Positions 37,139 to 48,755 of a stretch of 64,000 nucleotides of DNA are shown in pieces. This DNA is from Steinernema hermaphroditum (lineage: Eukaryota > Nematoda > Chromadorea > Rhabditida > Steinernematidae). The stretch lies in contig CM059625.1 in NCBI GenBank assembly GCA_030435675.1, positions 16,616,001-16,680,000 on the forward strand, in the 5' to 3' direction. Position numbers and translations under genes: made by a program. Numbering within the stretch: the first letter of the stretch is position 1; each line of letters opens with the position of its first letter. The notes below the pieces were generated by a model. That model was not told where the DNA came from, ran no database searches, and saw only the letters and a list, made by a program, of their open reading frames with translations.

Positions 37139-40100
37139 ATGGGCAAGTTGGACGACATCCCCGACAAGATCGAGTTTCCCGTGGAGGAGGATAAGATATT
37201 GGGATTCTGGAAGGACAAGGACGTCTTCAAAACTTCCCTTGAGTAATTTTTGACCATGTTTGTTATCGTATGTAATCGATCGTATTATTAGATTGGCCAA
37301 AGGGCGAGAACATTATACGTTCTACGACGGTCCGCCGTTTGCCACAGGTCTTCCGCATTACGGACACATTCTTGCTGGAACCATTAAGGACGTGGTTACA
37401 CGCTGGGCCGCACAAAATGGCTACTACGTCGAGCGTCGCTTCGGTTGGGACACTCATGGACTTCCCGTTGAATACGAAATCGATCAGAAACTTGGGATCA
37501 AAGGGCCTGCAGATGTGCTGAAGATGGGCATCGAGAACTACAATAAAGAGTGCCGAGCCATTGTCATGCGATATTCCACTGAATGGCAAACAACTGTGGA
37601 ACGAATGGGTCGATGGATCGACTTCGATAATGACTATAAGACACTGTATCCTTGGTTCATGGAGTCGGTTTGGTGGGTATTCTCCGAGCTGTTCAAGAAG
37701 AATCTCGTCTATCGTGGAGTGAAGGTTATGCCTTTCTCCACTGGCTGTTCAACACCTCTATCCAACTTCGAAGCCAACCAGAACTACAAGGATGTTGTTG
37801 ATCCTTCAGGTGAACATCGAAGATAGCCAATGTTAGCAACTAGCACTCTTTAGTATTCGTCGCATTCCCTATGGTCGATAATCCGAATCGCTGCTTCGTG
37901 GCTTGGACTACTACGCCATGGACTCTCCCAAGCAATCTTGCCCTATGTGTTCACCCCGAGCTGAAATACGCTATTGTTAAAGGTTAGTCCATGAGCGTCG
38001 TACATTCCTGTTGTAGTGTGAGCTTTTCAGATAACAGGAAGGACAGCTCCGGTAAAGAGCTCATTATGCTGGAATGCCGTTTGAACGCTTTGTTCAAGTC
38101 GGAGAAAGACTATGAGGTGATCGAACTCGTCGATGGAAGCACCTTCAAGGATGTCGCATACATCCCGCCCTTCAACTTCTTCGCGAGCAAGAGGGAGGAG
38201 TTGACCGCGTTCCGTGTGTTGAATGACACTTTCGTGAAGACCGATTCGGGTACCGGTGTTGTCCATCAGGCGCCGTACTTTGGAGAGGTACGCCGAGCAA
38301 CGTTCTCATGTAAGGTAGCTGTGTTTTGCAGATCGATTACGACATCTGTCTGAAGAGTGGAATCATCAAGAAAGATACGAAAATCATCTGTCCCATCGAT
38401 GAAAAGGGCCGATTTACCGAGGAAATTACCGATTTTGTTGGCCAATATGTGAAGGATGCTGACAAGAACATCATCAAGAAGCTCAAGGAAACTGGTCTCG
38501 TGTTGAAGGCCGAGCAATGCAAGCACTCGTATCCGTTCTGCTGGCGTTCCGACACACCCCTTATCTACAGAGCTGTGCCTTCTTGGTTCATCCGTGTTGA
38601 AGAGCTCGTTGAAAAGTTGTTGGCAAACAACGACAAAACATACTGGTACGAAATTTGCGTTCTTCATATGTTCACATCCCGTTTTAGGGTGCCGGAAAAT
38701 GTCCGCGAAGGTCGCTTCCGTAATTGGTTGAAAGATGCTCGTGATTGGGCTGTGAGTCGCAACCGCTTCTGGGGCACTCCCATTAATCTTTGGGCGAGTG
38801 AGGATTGCGAGGAAGTTGTTTGCGTTGGTTCGATCGAGGAGCTTGAGAAGCTCACTGGTGTAAAGGTTGATGACCTCCATCGTGAAAGGTATATCTGCTT
38901 TTCTCATGTAATCCTGACTCATCTCGTTCTAGCATTGACCATCTGGAGATTCCGTCGTCCACAGGCAAGGGCGTGCTGAAGCGAGTCCCTGAAGTGTTCG
39001 ATTGTTGGTTCGAGTCGGGATCTATGCCCTACGCACAGAATCACTATCCCTTCGAGAATAAGCAGCATTTCGAAGAGAACTTCCCGGCTGACTTCATTGC
39101 CGAAGGAGTGGATCAAACTCGCGGATGGTTCTACACGCTTCTCGTGCTATCTACCGCCCTGTTCGATCGTCCTCCGTTCAAAAATCTCATTTGCAATGGA
39201 CTGGTCATGGCGGCTGATGGCGAGAAGATGTCCAAGCGCAAGAAGAATTACCCGGACCCGATGGAAGTCGTCCACAAGTACGGAGCCGATGCGTTGAGAC
39301 TGTACTTGATCAACTCTCCGGTTGTACGAGCCGAAAATTTAAACTTCCGGGAAGAAGGTGTTCGCGATGTCTTGAAGGACGTCATGCTGCCCTGGTACAA
39401 TGCCTACCGCTACTTTGTGCAAAATGTGCACATTTATGAGCATGTAAGCGCTAGAAAGTTGTGGAATATTGAACGATTTTTGTCTTTAGCAAACTGGCCA
39501 GACCTTCGTTCTTAATAATGGAAGTGACAACGATATGGATCACTGGATTCTGTCGTTCACCAACACGCTTGTCGAATTCGTACGCGAAGAAATGGACAAG
39601 TACCGCCTGTACAGCGTTGTGTCACCACTGACGAAGTTCTTCGACACTCTTACGAACTCGTACATTCGCCTGAACAGACAACGGTTCAAGAGCGATACTG
39701 AGGATCGTCTCCATGCTTTGACCACCCTAGGAAAGGTGTTGATCATCATTGTCCGTCTTATGGCACCTTTCACACCCTTCTTCTGTGAATATCTGTGGAA
39801 AAACTTACGTCATGTGGTCAGTTTCTCTATTATGGTACATCTTGATTGTACTTTTTTCCTAGGTTGATGCTGAGGAGGAATCTGTGCATTACACGTCGCT
39901 CCCTACGGCTGATACGAAGTCTATCGACAAATCCATCGAACGACGCGTCAATTCCATGAGCTCCGTCATAGATCTGATCCGCGTCTGGCGTGATCGTAAA
40001 GGACTGGGCGTGAAGTACCCTGTCAAGGAAGTCGTTGTTATCAATCGTGACCAGCAGTTCTTGGACGATGTTATGTCATTAGAGCAGTACATCCTTTCTG

Positions 40101-40797
40101 AGTGCAATGTGAAGAAGCTCACAGTGAGCCAAGACAAGGAGAAGTACGGCGTGGAACTGAAGGCCGAGCCCAACTTCCGCGTTCTCGGAGCGCGCTTGAA
40201 GGGCGATCAAAAGAAAGTTGGCAATTACTTGAAGGTTAGTGTTCAAAAAGTTTTGCACATTTCGAATACGTGTGTCTTAGAATGAGGTAACCCAAGAGGA
40301 GCTGAGCAAGTTGCTTGAGGAGGGTTTGGTGCTTATCCATGGCCATGAGATTACTTCGGAAGAAGTGGCTGTGTCCTACAAGTGCGATCCATCGAAAGTC
40401 AATCTTGGCGGCAACTTCGACGTCAATTCGGACGACAAAACAGTCATCGTCGTTGATACCGAAGAGGACGAGAGCCTAGCTCAAGAAGGTTTAACTCGCG
40501 AAATCACCAATCGTATCCAGAGGCTGCGCAAATCAGCGAAGCTAGTTGCGACCCAAGCTGCCACCGTCTACTGCGACGCTGCTGATGGCACGGCTCTGTC
40601 CACTGTGCTCAGCAAATTCCATGAAACCATCGCCAGTGCAACAGGTACTCCTGTTGTGCTAGGTCGCGTACCCGCTGAATTGTCCGCCCTGATTGAGACA
40701 GACTGCGAAGTAAAGAAGGAAACGCTAAAGGTAGGACCCATTCGCACAACTTTTGCTCATATTTTATTTTCAGCTCGCGTTGGTGATGCCGAATTAA
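37139..40797 (+). CDS. iars-1: Cytosolic isoleucyl-tRNA synthetase
   Basis: Eleven exons join in frame: 37139-37242, 37292-37809, 37854-37982, 38031-38287, 38332-38645, 38688-38888, 38933-39443, 39490-39816, 39863-40234, 40281-40730, 40774-40797, giving 1068 aa. The class Ia signature PHYGH (HIGH type) is at about 56-60 and KMSKR (KMSKS type) at about 606-610. The editing domain lies between, including the threonine-rich [14 protein letters not shown] and [12 protein letters not shown]. The anticodon-binding part follows ([12 protein letters not shown] and beyond). The enzyme charges tRNA-Ile and hydrolyses mischarged Val-tRNA-Ile. The start [20 protein letters not shown] matches eukaryotic cytosolic enzymes, not the mitochondrial one. 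The last exon encodes only seven residues. The C-terminus is shorter than in vertebrates, lacking the repeated multisynthetase-binding tail. Confidence 0.96.
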
Positions 40798-42398
40798 ATA
40801 TGTTGTTGATTTGCTCCATTGTTATGTTACTTTTTTTGTTTGCAGTAGTCCGACCACCCGTTTTAATAAAATATTCACGTTATGACGATGAGAGGTACAG
40901 TTTTTGTTGATTTGATAAGATCGGATATAATAAGAGCCAGAACTGCAGATTCTGCTGTCAACTTGGCCATGATAGTATGGCCAGTAGGCCAGAAGTATGA
41001 AGGGAAGAAGCTGTTTCATCTCTCGACACGGGCACAGTTCCCTTTTTCAACGCTGATTAGCGCAGTCGTAAAGTAGGTGCGTTGAGGTTGGGCCAGGTTT
41101 CTTCGCCACAAACAGCTGCCTTGTCTCGCATTAGAATATCTTTAGCGCAGCTGTATATCCTCATTAGCTACGTATATTCGAATGCGAATGTTTGAGCGGT
41201 CTAGTGGAGCGTGAAATTACATGGCTGCTGTTTTCACTCAGCGGTGAAATATTGTTCTAGAACTGAGGCGCGAAGTCCTCTTTCTCTTCCTGTCATTTTC
41301 CCAGCCGAGCTATCTTAAGAACCTATGTATAGGGAGCGGCCTTAAAATAGCACTTTTTTCCAAATATGTTTTTATACCATTCGCTGAGCAATGAGAAACG
41401 AATGTTTTCCCCGTGGATACCATATGCCTTCGCAATGGGATATTTATATGCATGAAATAATGAATCTTTCTCACTGAAGCGTCCCCATAAGATAATTACC
41501 TATCGTTAATGAACGTTAATGCAATTTTTGTATGTCATCGTTAAGTGATATCTGGCTTCGATCGGCTTTGATTAAACTGGTTTAGTTTCCCGTTAATCTT
41601 GCCAATTTTCGAGCATATGGACGTACCACGCACTTTCCGCGCGATAAAAGGGCTTCGCGCAATATTATTTTTGTTATAGTTGATAAACACGGTGATACAT
41701 TCATGCACAGCTGTCCCGACCCGCGCGGCGACGCCTTTCCTAGCTCCCTGTTCGTCAAAATACATTTAACCTGCTAAATCTCTGGCTCAGAAATCTCATT
41801 CTGGAAACGAGTCAGTATGCCCTTAACGTCCGATTTTCAGAATCCACAAAAAAGTGAACACTTATTATGCTTTAATAGTTTCCTGTAATTTTAAATCCTT
41901 CTTTTTAGGGACCCCTCTTCCGATCGCTGTTTGAATTTTCTCACTTTACGTCTTCTATGACAACAAATCTTTGGCGGCGAAACACGTAGATCACAGGGGC
42001 AAAAATTCATTTTTGGTCAAAAAGTTTCTCAGCAATGCCCGCCATTTCAGTTTGTCAGTTTGCATTTATAATTTCAGGTATTACCAGGTTCATTATGTTT
42101 TCAATATGTTTCTAAGGGGCAAAGGAATAATCCCGACTATTTAATTTCCTTTGTTTTTGCGTGAGGCATGAGAACTTCCGGTAAGTGATGTCGGTGCATG
42201 ACAACTGGGTTCCGCCTACAACTGAGCCGCAGTAAAGTGAACCTTTAGGATGTTAGGGAATGTGCAAAAATGAAGCTGAGCTCGCTTCACTCGCCTGCCG
42301 CCTGAATCCTACTGCAGAATGCACTTTGCGTCAGCCTGAATCCCAGTTTTAGGTGGCGCCCGGTTGTACTGCTCCGAAGCGAATAACGTGAGGTAAAT
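40798..42398. other. Intergenic region downstream of iars-1
   Basis: A/T-rich DNA with no exon I can support. It begins with the iars-1 3' UTR and ends at the repeat element starting near 42399. Confidence 0.5.
40865..40870 (+). terminator. Poly(A) signal AATAAA of iars-1
   Basis: AATAAA 68 nt after the iars-1 stop codon. Confidence 0.6.
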
Positions 42399-42976
42399 GT
42401 AACAGACTAGAAAAAAATCGCAAAAAAGGCTTTTTCGCCTTCTTGCAATGTTCGTATGTACATTGGAAGTGCTAAGTGCACCTCCAATGACATCATGTTT
42501 GTTAGCATATCTGAGCGGATTCGAACCCTCGATGTTCTGCATGGTAGTAGATCATACTACCAATCAGCCATCGAGGTCCACGTTTTATATGGTAAAAACA
42601 TCGTATACATAGGTTCACCACTTTCGCTTCAGTGTTTTGCGTGCGATTTTGGACTTTTAAGCGGCTTTTCCTACGTGAACAGCTTGTGTAAAATCGGTAT
42701 GATGGAAAGATGCGGAATAATTCAGGCAGAGAGTTGAACGTATATTGACTAGGAAAATATTAAGTTACAGAACGACTTGTGGCCGAACGACTGGTACAGT
42801 ACTGTATGTCCCGTGGCTATCAAGCCGGGAGTAACAACGCTACCAAGACTGATCCCGATCGTAGCATACAGCACTTGAGGAGAATTGAGAAAAATAAGAA
42901 AAATTTTTATTTCCAAACAACGATCGAGCTTTGAGCCTTTCACTCCTGACTCAGCAGCTGACTAGTGTTTCGGAGC
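42399..42976 (-). mobile_element. tRNA-derived SINE-like repeat, copy 1
   Basis: On the minus strand the head runs from about 42579 and contains an A box TGGCTGATTGG and a B box GGTTCGAATCC spaced as in a tRNA, within a 7-bp outer stem CCTCGAT/ATCGAGG. Downstream come an inverted repeat (CATTGGA.../...TCCAATG, about 42461-42489) and a terminator-like end, AGGC-GAAAAA-GCCT followed by a T run (about 42412-42440). The unit ends at GTAACAGACTAG near 42399. On the other side, 42580-42652 and a distal block at 42911-42976 are also shared with copy 2. This is a Pol III type 2 promoter layout. The copy lies about 0.7 kb upstream of the coiled-coil gene. Confidence 0.7.
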
Positions 42977-43633
42977 ATTGGCATCAGTGACCGATTGCGG
43001 TATTTAGGCCCGAAGACCAGTCGCTCCCTTGGATCGACCGGTTCAGATGTCTGTGGACTTAGTCGGTTTACCAGAGTAGCGCCGTTAGGTCAAGGCGATA
43101 ATCATATTTAATAGTTAATCAGGTCATGTACGATGTATGCATCTGGGACTGCAGTCCATTTAGACCCAGACCCAATGTTTTCAGTTCTTTCTTTCCATAT
43201 GCGTGCACAATTCGCATTTATAGTATAGGGAGGAGCAACATACAGAAAGCCGAGTGAAATATTTAGCGCATTTTTCATCCCACACAGCCCGTGAAATGCA
43301 GTCATAACATCGTCATTAATTGCATTTTCTAAATTCCCCGCATCGCACGCGATATTAGGGTGGTGCCAAAGGTGGCGAAATGTCGTTGGTGTATGCGCGG
43401 AAAACGTTGGTAACAACGTGAACAGCACATTGCGCCTCATAGGATAAAAGGTGGTCGGGAGCCTCAACGCCTCCTGACTCCATGGCAACTTGGTTGTTTG
43501 TCTCGTTCGAAATATTATTCACACGCTTTGTCTGTCGTAGACCAATTTGTGTTGCACACGTTCTTGTAGATACATTCTATGCATATTGTAGGCACGACAA
43601 AGGCGACCGAACGGCTCGGTTGTGACTCATACC
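42977..43633. other. Promoter region of the coiled-coil gene, with a minus-strand ORF
   Basis: Contains an uninterrupted minus-strand ORF (43488-43108, 126 codons) with balanced amino-acid composition but no recognised family and no splice signals tying it to other exons. I do not call it a gene. Confidence 0.4.
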
Positions 43634-46080
43634 ATGGGATCGGCATCGAGCACAAACGTCAAAAACATACAGATTAGCCAGGAGGAAAGTGAAAAGAGGT
43701 AAGTGATTTGTTTTTCAGTGAGGTTTCGCTACGTTTCAGGCCTCGATCCCGGCAACAAAGAGAGTCTAGCGCTTCTTCGAAGAGAAGCATCACTTCTGCG
43801 GCGAATGAGCGAATTAGAGTAAGTCTCATGTGTAGCTATTTTCAAAACAAACCAAGTTTGGTCTAACTTAAATGGTTACAAAGAGATACTGTCGCTACAG
43901 TACTCGGTGTTACACAAATATTGCAAACAGATTTGTCGAATGCGAAATCATGCGAAAAACATTACAATTAGTACGACATCATATTACGTCTGGATCATAA
44001 AATGAGAACTGAGTTGCAAAACACTTAATGCACACTTTAGTCGATTCAGTCATCCCTCGGCTCACGGAGCAGCTTGGAGAAAGATGGGTCGAGCTTCTAT
44101 CATGGTCATACGCAAGCGGAGGCGACGATCGGCGAAGATAGCCAATTGCGACAACTGCAAAAACAGGTATACGGTAGTCGTATTTTGTTTTCGCCTCTCA
44201 ATTAGATGTATCAGCAGATTAGCGCGCTCGAAATGAGAAATCTTGAATTGGCTGAAGAGGTTCAATGGCTGCGAGGACAGGTGTGCCGGGTACCGCAATC
44301 GATTGTGGAAAAGCCAAACAATGAAAATTATCAGCAACGGTGCGAGGAGCTGAAAAAGCAAGTCAAGTTACTCGTGAGTTACACGCTTTATGCATACACA
44401 AAGATTTGCCTTAACGTTACATTGGGTTGGGTCACTTTTTTCACTCGATTTCCAAACATGACGAAGTGTAGCGTTAGAAAGACTTCATCCCCATCGGTTA
44501 GCTAGATTGACATGCAGGTGCTTTCGGCCAATGTCGAAGATATACCTGTTTGATTGGCTAGACCGATTAAGTGCTAGCAGGTGCATGTCGTAGTTGTGTA
44601 TTTTGACGTTGATCACGACCTTTCTTTGGGAAACTTTTTGAGTTCTGCAGGGTACGGCAATACTGGTTTACAGAATGTTCATCTATGCTGAAGGTTATAC
44701 TTGTCCAAATATAAATTGTTTTTGATGTTGAACAGGTTTTTTCTCGGCCGTTTGGTGACATAAGGTAGAACCATAAACTAGTCTTGAAAGAAAAAGTGCA
44801 AGAGATTAAGATTCAAATCAAATCATGTCCTATGGGCGTATAGGCCAACGTGCTCACTCAAACTACAACCTCGTTCTGTTCTCTTAATTTGTAGGAGCAG
44901 CATTTCGGAAGGAATGTTGCAGTAGGCAACGGTTGTAGCAGCTAATAGTGGAGAATAAAATGAGAAACATTTGTATTGCCACCCATTCAGTTTCCAAACT
45001 GTTTCAGTTTCTAGTACAGCAAGTGACGATACAAACAAGTTACAGAAATTAAAGCAACTGTAGGTACAATCGAACATCCGACATGTTCAGTACATCGATT
45101 TGACGGTGCGCGACTAAAATTAGACAGTAGAAGAAACTGTATAACCATCGATGCTCATAAGTAAAAAAGAATAATCAATTATGATGTCCTGAACTTGTAT
45201 TGCGTGACTTAGCTTTCGCCTACTGTGTGGTTTTAATGTTCTCCGGTGTGTTTCCTTATCCTAATCCCAGCGAGGTCGACCACACACAATCACGAGTGCT
45301 TTACAGAAAGAAGAGAAAGCTCGAGAACAAGCGCGCTATGAAGCGACGATCCGCACTGTACATACGGAAGCCCTCTCTCAAGTTCGCGAAATGCATCAGA
45401 AGTACGAGTTGGTAGAGCGCCTCAACGCCCGCTTAGAAGGTATCCAGTGCGTTGCCTTCTAGTATGTATGTCATCATGTACCGCAGACACCGTGAAAGAT
45501 CGTCTTGGTGCGTCGATTGTTAAGCTATTGCGCGAGCAGATGAACCAGGAAAACCGCGCGAAATGGGATGATTTTACCCGAAAACGAAAGGTATGATGAT
45601 AATCATTGTTAAGTGTATAATTCATCTTTCTCTCCCTGCTAGGAGTCACTTAACATCGTTCCTGAGCAAGTCGTTGCTGGGGTGCCCGAGCAGCATAAAA
45701 GGAGTTCGGAGCCGATAATTACCTTTCTTCCAAGTAAGTGCAACGGCAATCTGCTTAAGGCACCTGGGAACACTCAGCTGAAAGTGATTTTACTAATGCA
45801 AAGGTTGCAGCTAAGTCTCAGCCGTCTCCACAGCAACAAGTGCGGGCGTTGTTTGGGGACAGCGACATGGACGAGGAAGAGGAGACAGAAAAGGTTCCGG
45901 TCACTTTGAACAACAGTTTTTGTAAATTATATGGTTTAGGAACACAAGAGAAACAGAGATTACGATAACGTGTTCATTTCGCCCGGCGAGGCTAACGATA
46001 AAATGCAAAACGGGCGAAATAACGCACTGTCCGAACCACCGCCCTATGGCCGTGTGATTTCACAGATTAACAGCGAATAA
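43634..46080 (+). CDS. Coiled-coil orphan protein with possible N-myristoylation site, 341 aa
   Basis: Nine exons join in frame: 43634-43698, 43740-43818, 44041-44166, 44206-44373, 45271-45439, 45487-45590, 45643-45733, 45811-45893, 45940-46080. The N-terminus MGSASSTN fits an N-myristoylation site (Gly2, Ser at 6). A Ser/Arg-rich region is followed by heptad-like coiled coils: MYQQISALEMRNLELAEEVQ, then QKEEKAREQARYEATIRTVH and EMHQKYELVERLNARLE, then KLLREQMNQENRAKWDDFT. The tail is acidic and low in complexity (GDSDMDEEEETEK) and ends PPPYGRVISQINSE. I recognise no family. Such layouts suit a membrane-tethered scaffold or a centrosomal or ciliary protein, but this is only inference. The eighth donor (GTTCCG) is weak. 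SINE-like copies lie on both sides of the gene in the same orientation. Confidence 0.7.
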
Positions 46081-46200
46081 AGGTTACTCGTTTCAACTAT
46101 GTGCCAGAACATCATCATTGGAGCACCGATTTTGCAAAGAACAGTGCCCCGAAAACTGTTGTGGGATCGAAAATGAGTTCGGTACCGAGTGCGAATAGCT
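46081..46200. other. 3' flank of the coiled-coil gene
   Basis: About 120 bases between the stop codon and the next repeat. No clear AATAAA hexamer is seen, so the transcript end may lie in the repeat. Confidence 0.4.
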
Positions 46201-46595
46201 TGTAACAGACTAGGAAAAAATCGCAAAAAAGGCTTTTTCGCCTTCTTTCATTGTTGGCATGTACAGGGGTAATTCGACTTGCACCAGCAATTATACTCAC
46301 TTCATTGACTTTTCCGAACGGAACCGAACCCTCGATGTTCTTCATGGTAGTAGATCATACTACCAATCAGCCATCGAGGTCCACAATTTACATGGTAAAA
46401 ACATCGTATATATAGGTTCAACACTTTCGCTTCAGTGTTTTGCGTGCGATTTTGGGTACAGCAATGCTTTCCTGTCACTGTTTTATGTGTAGAGTATATT
46501 TTTAGTAGTCTCAGTACTTACGGGGCATTTCAACCAAACAAAGATCGAACGTTGAGGCTTTCACTCCTGACTCAGCTGCTGACTAGTGTTTCGGA
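46201..46595 (-). mobile_element. tRNA-derived SINE-like repeat, copy 2
   Basis: The same family as copy 1 and in the same orientation. The minus-strand head (from about 46382) keeps the A box TGGCTGATTGG and has B box GGTTCGGTTCC, a different but valid B box. The terminator-like end (AGGC-GAAAAA-GCCT plus T run, about 46215-46243) and the edge GTAACAGACTAG at 46202 are nearly identical to copy 1. The roughly 70 bases between the B box and the terminator are strongly diverged. A distal block at 46531-46595 matches 42911-42976. Confidence 0.7.
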
Positions 46596-47304
46596 AGTCG
46601 ACGTGGTGGAGAAACCCCTTAGATCAGACCAGCATGTACAGCCTTATATACATAACATCATTATGAACTCATCTTGGTATGGATCACAGATCAAAGTCAC
46701 TTGAAACGGAAAAGGCACACTTTTCATTGGTTTTCCAAAGAAATGGGCGACAACACCATTGAGTTCGTTCTCAGTGCACTTGTGAGTCTCTCGACCGTTG
46801 GGCAAAATGGGCAAAATCCCAGATAAAAAATACACTTACCGATCGGAGACAATCCTGTATTATATCGGATTTTGCGAAGCTAAGCTGCCTAGTCATGGAT
46901 CCAATTTATTTTGTACTTGTTTTCTCGAAGTCTTCAGATTCATTTTTCGATTTTGAAGTGGCAGCATTATACGATTTGTGATCACAATTGTAAAGATCAT
47001 TTCGTTGCTCTTTGGCATCTGGAGTGCTTCATACATTTCATGCGGCTTCAATTGAGGGGATTCCTCCTTTAAGCCGTCCGCCTTCATAGTAAAGCCCATC
47101 CCCTTAATCGCTGAGCTGTTTTTCTCGAGATGTGTATATAAGTCGCATCCCCACCATCTTCTGGTGAAATCGCGTTGAGGTAGACGCGTTGCCGTGACAA
47201 CCACCGACGCATCTTCGTCCATCCCACTCGCACGTATCCATCCATTCCGTCACACCACCGGAACTTATTCGGCCCGTTTTATCCATTTGAATCGGACGCG
47301 CGCC
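46596..47304. other. Intergenic region upstream of the RD3-like gene
   Basis: No splice-supported exon. Minus-strand ORFs of 63-109 codons are present but show no splice context. An in-frame open stretch runs upstream of the Met at 47305 without another ATG. Confidence 0.45.
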
Positions 47305-48060
47305 ATGCTCTCCTGGCTCCTTTCCCCTCGGGCACAAGCCAAAGCCGAAGCGGAAGCACGTTACAAGTTGGGAAACTGTGGCGATCGATTGATGACTGAC
47401 TTGGTCATGGCCGAGATTGAACAGGAAACGTTTAAGTTCGAATCTGAGCAGGTAGAGTTAATCATTTAGTGTGTTAATTTAGTACGATAATTTCTAGGAA
47501 ATGCAACGAAGCCAGCGTTCGCTTCAGGAGAATGCTGCCGACTACTCGTGGCTCATCTCCGACACCGGATTAAAGCGACGCAAATATCTAAGCATGCAGG
47601 TAGGCCAGAGTTACTCTAGAGTAATTAGAATTTTTTCTTATAGGAGCGACTCCGTATCGAGAATCTGTGTTTCCAAATTGATTCTGAAGAGTGGAACGAC
47701 CTGATGAACAACTGGCGCGCCCGAGTGAAGACTCCCTGTCGCCGTGAGCAAATCATCGAGTCGTTCTCCGCTGCCGTAAATGACATTGTTAGCTCGAGAC
47801 CTCGTCCGGCCTCAGTCGCGGATATGCTCATGGATTACATCATGCAGCGTCCTAGTCGTAATCAGGTGAGCGTTTTTGTGACTGATTTCTTTTCGTTCAC
47901 CTACGAAACGAAGAAATAACGTCCGAAAGTAGTCCTTACTAATATGCGATTTAAGGTGACGGATAAGAACAACCCCGGTGCTAACAATGAAAACGACACT
48001 CAAATGACCGCATTAAGTGCACGATCGGACAGCTGTGTGCAGCCATACCACATCGTCTAA
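47305..48060 (+). CDS. RD3-family protein (guanylyl cyclase regulator)
   Basis: Four exons join at phase 0: 47305-47451, 47498-47599, 47644-47865, 47956-48060, giving 191 aa, like human RD3 (195). The start MLSWLLSPRAQAKAEAEARY parallels MSLISWLRWNEAPSR. The diagnostic centre is ADYSWLISDTGLKRRKYLSM, then QERLRIENLCFQIDSEEWND, matching VDYSWL...SPIERLQLEDVCVKI of RD3, followed by a helical bundle segment (REQIIESFSAAVNDIVSS). In photoreceptors RD3 binds membrane guanylyl cyclases, inhibits them and helps their traffic to the outer segment. Nematodes have many receptor guanylyl cyclases in sensory neurons, so a similar role is plausible. The C-terminal 35 residues are polar and probably disordered. 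Confidence 0.82.
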
Positions 48061-48755
48061 CAGTGCAGAAAACTCCATGTTAGTTTGCCGCTGTTAAAAT
48101 TATCTTGCCGTTCATACACAGCGGTAGATATAAATATCTACACGAGATCGGAGTTTACATACGCATGCTTTGACAAAGAAGACATACATTTGTCTATGTG
48201 ACGAAGAAGCCTGTCTCAGTATTTCACTTAATCTTCAGCCTTTCAGCAATACGCGAAATCGTTAACATTTACAATATAACCCGTTATTTGACGAATGAAA
48301 AGTGACTTATCTGATAGAAACGTGCGTTTTCAACGAAGGTAGAAAACAGTAAACGCTGTATATAACCGTTCAGCTGTCGGTGAACATTGTCACACAAGCA
48401 TAAACATGCTGTGTTTGGTCATTAGTGTTTACTTACAAATGGTCTTTGTTTCACTCATTTATTATATTGAAAGCTCGAGAATCATAAGGCGCTTTGCGAT
48501 ATACGAATGTGCGAGAATAACAAGAAGAGGCACTGAGTCAACAAAACAAGCTACGAACTGAAAACAGTCAAGGCGGCGAGAACACCCTGTTGAACGGAAC
48601 AATTATTAAGTGAACATATCACAAATGTTGAGCAGAGCGGAACCGACCGCCCGCTGACTACTCGTAGACGGCATAATTAGATAATACACATGTAGCGTCG
48701 ATGATAGCGAAACCTGAGCGGCGATGAGAAACATGAAGACAGTTCATCTCCGTTC
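48061..48755. other. Intergenic region between convergent genes
   Basis: A/T-rich 3' flanks of the RD3-like gene and dnj-14. Nothing recognised. Confidence 0.55.

Noticed and set aside
42517..42579. A true tRNA gene on the minus strand
   Set aside because: The A and B boxes fit, but no 7-bp acceptor stem or D stem forms and the loop is too long for a normal anticodon arm.
42456..42737. Similar ORFs in all three SINE-like repeats, suggesting a protein-coding element
   Set aside because: The shared peptide simply mirrors the A/B-box head, no codon-position bias is seen in the differences, and the frame is lost outside the core.
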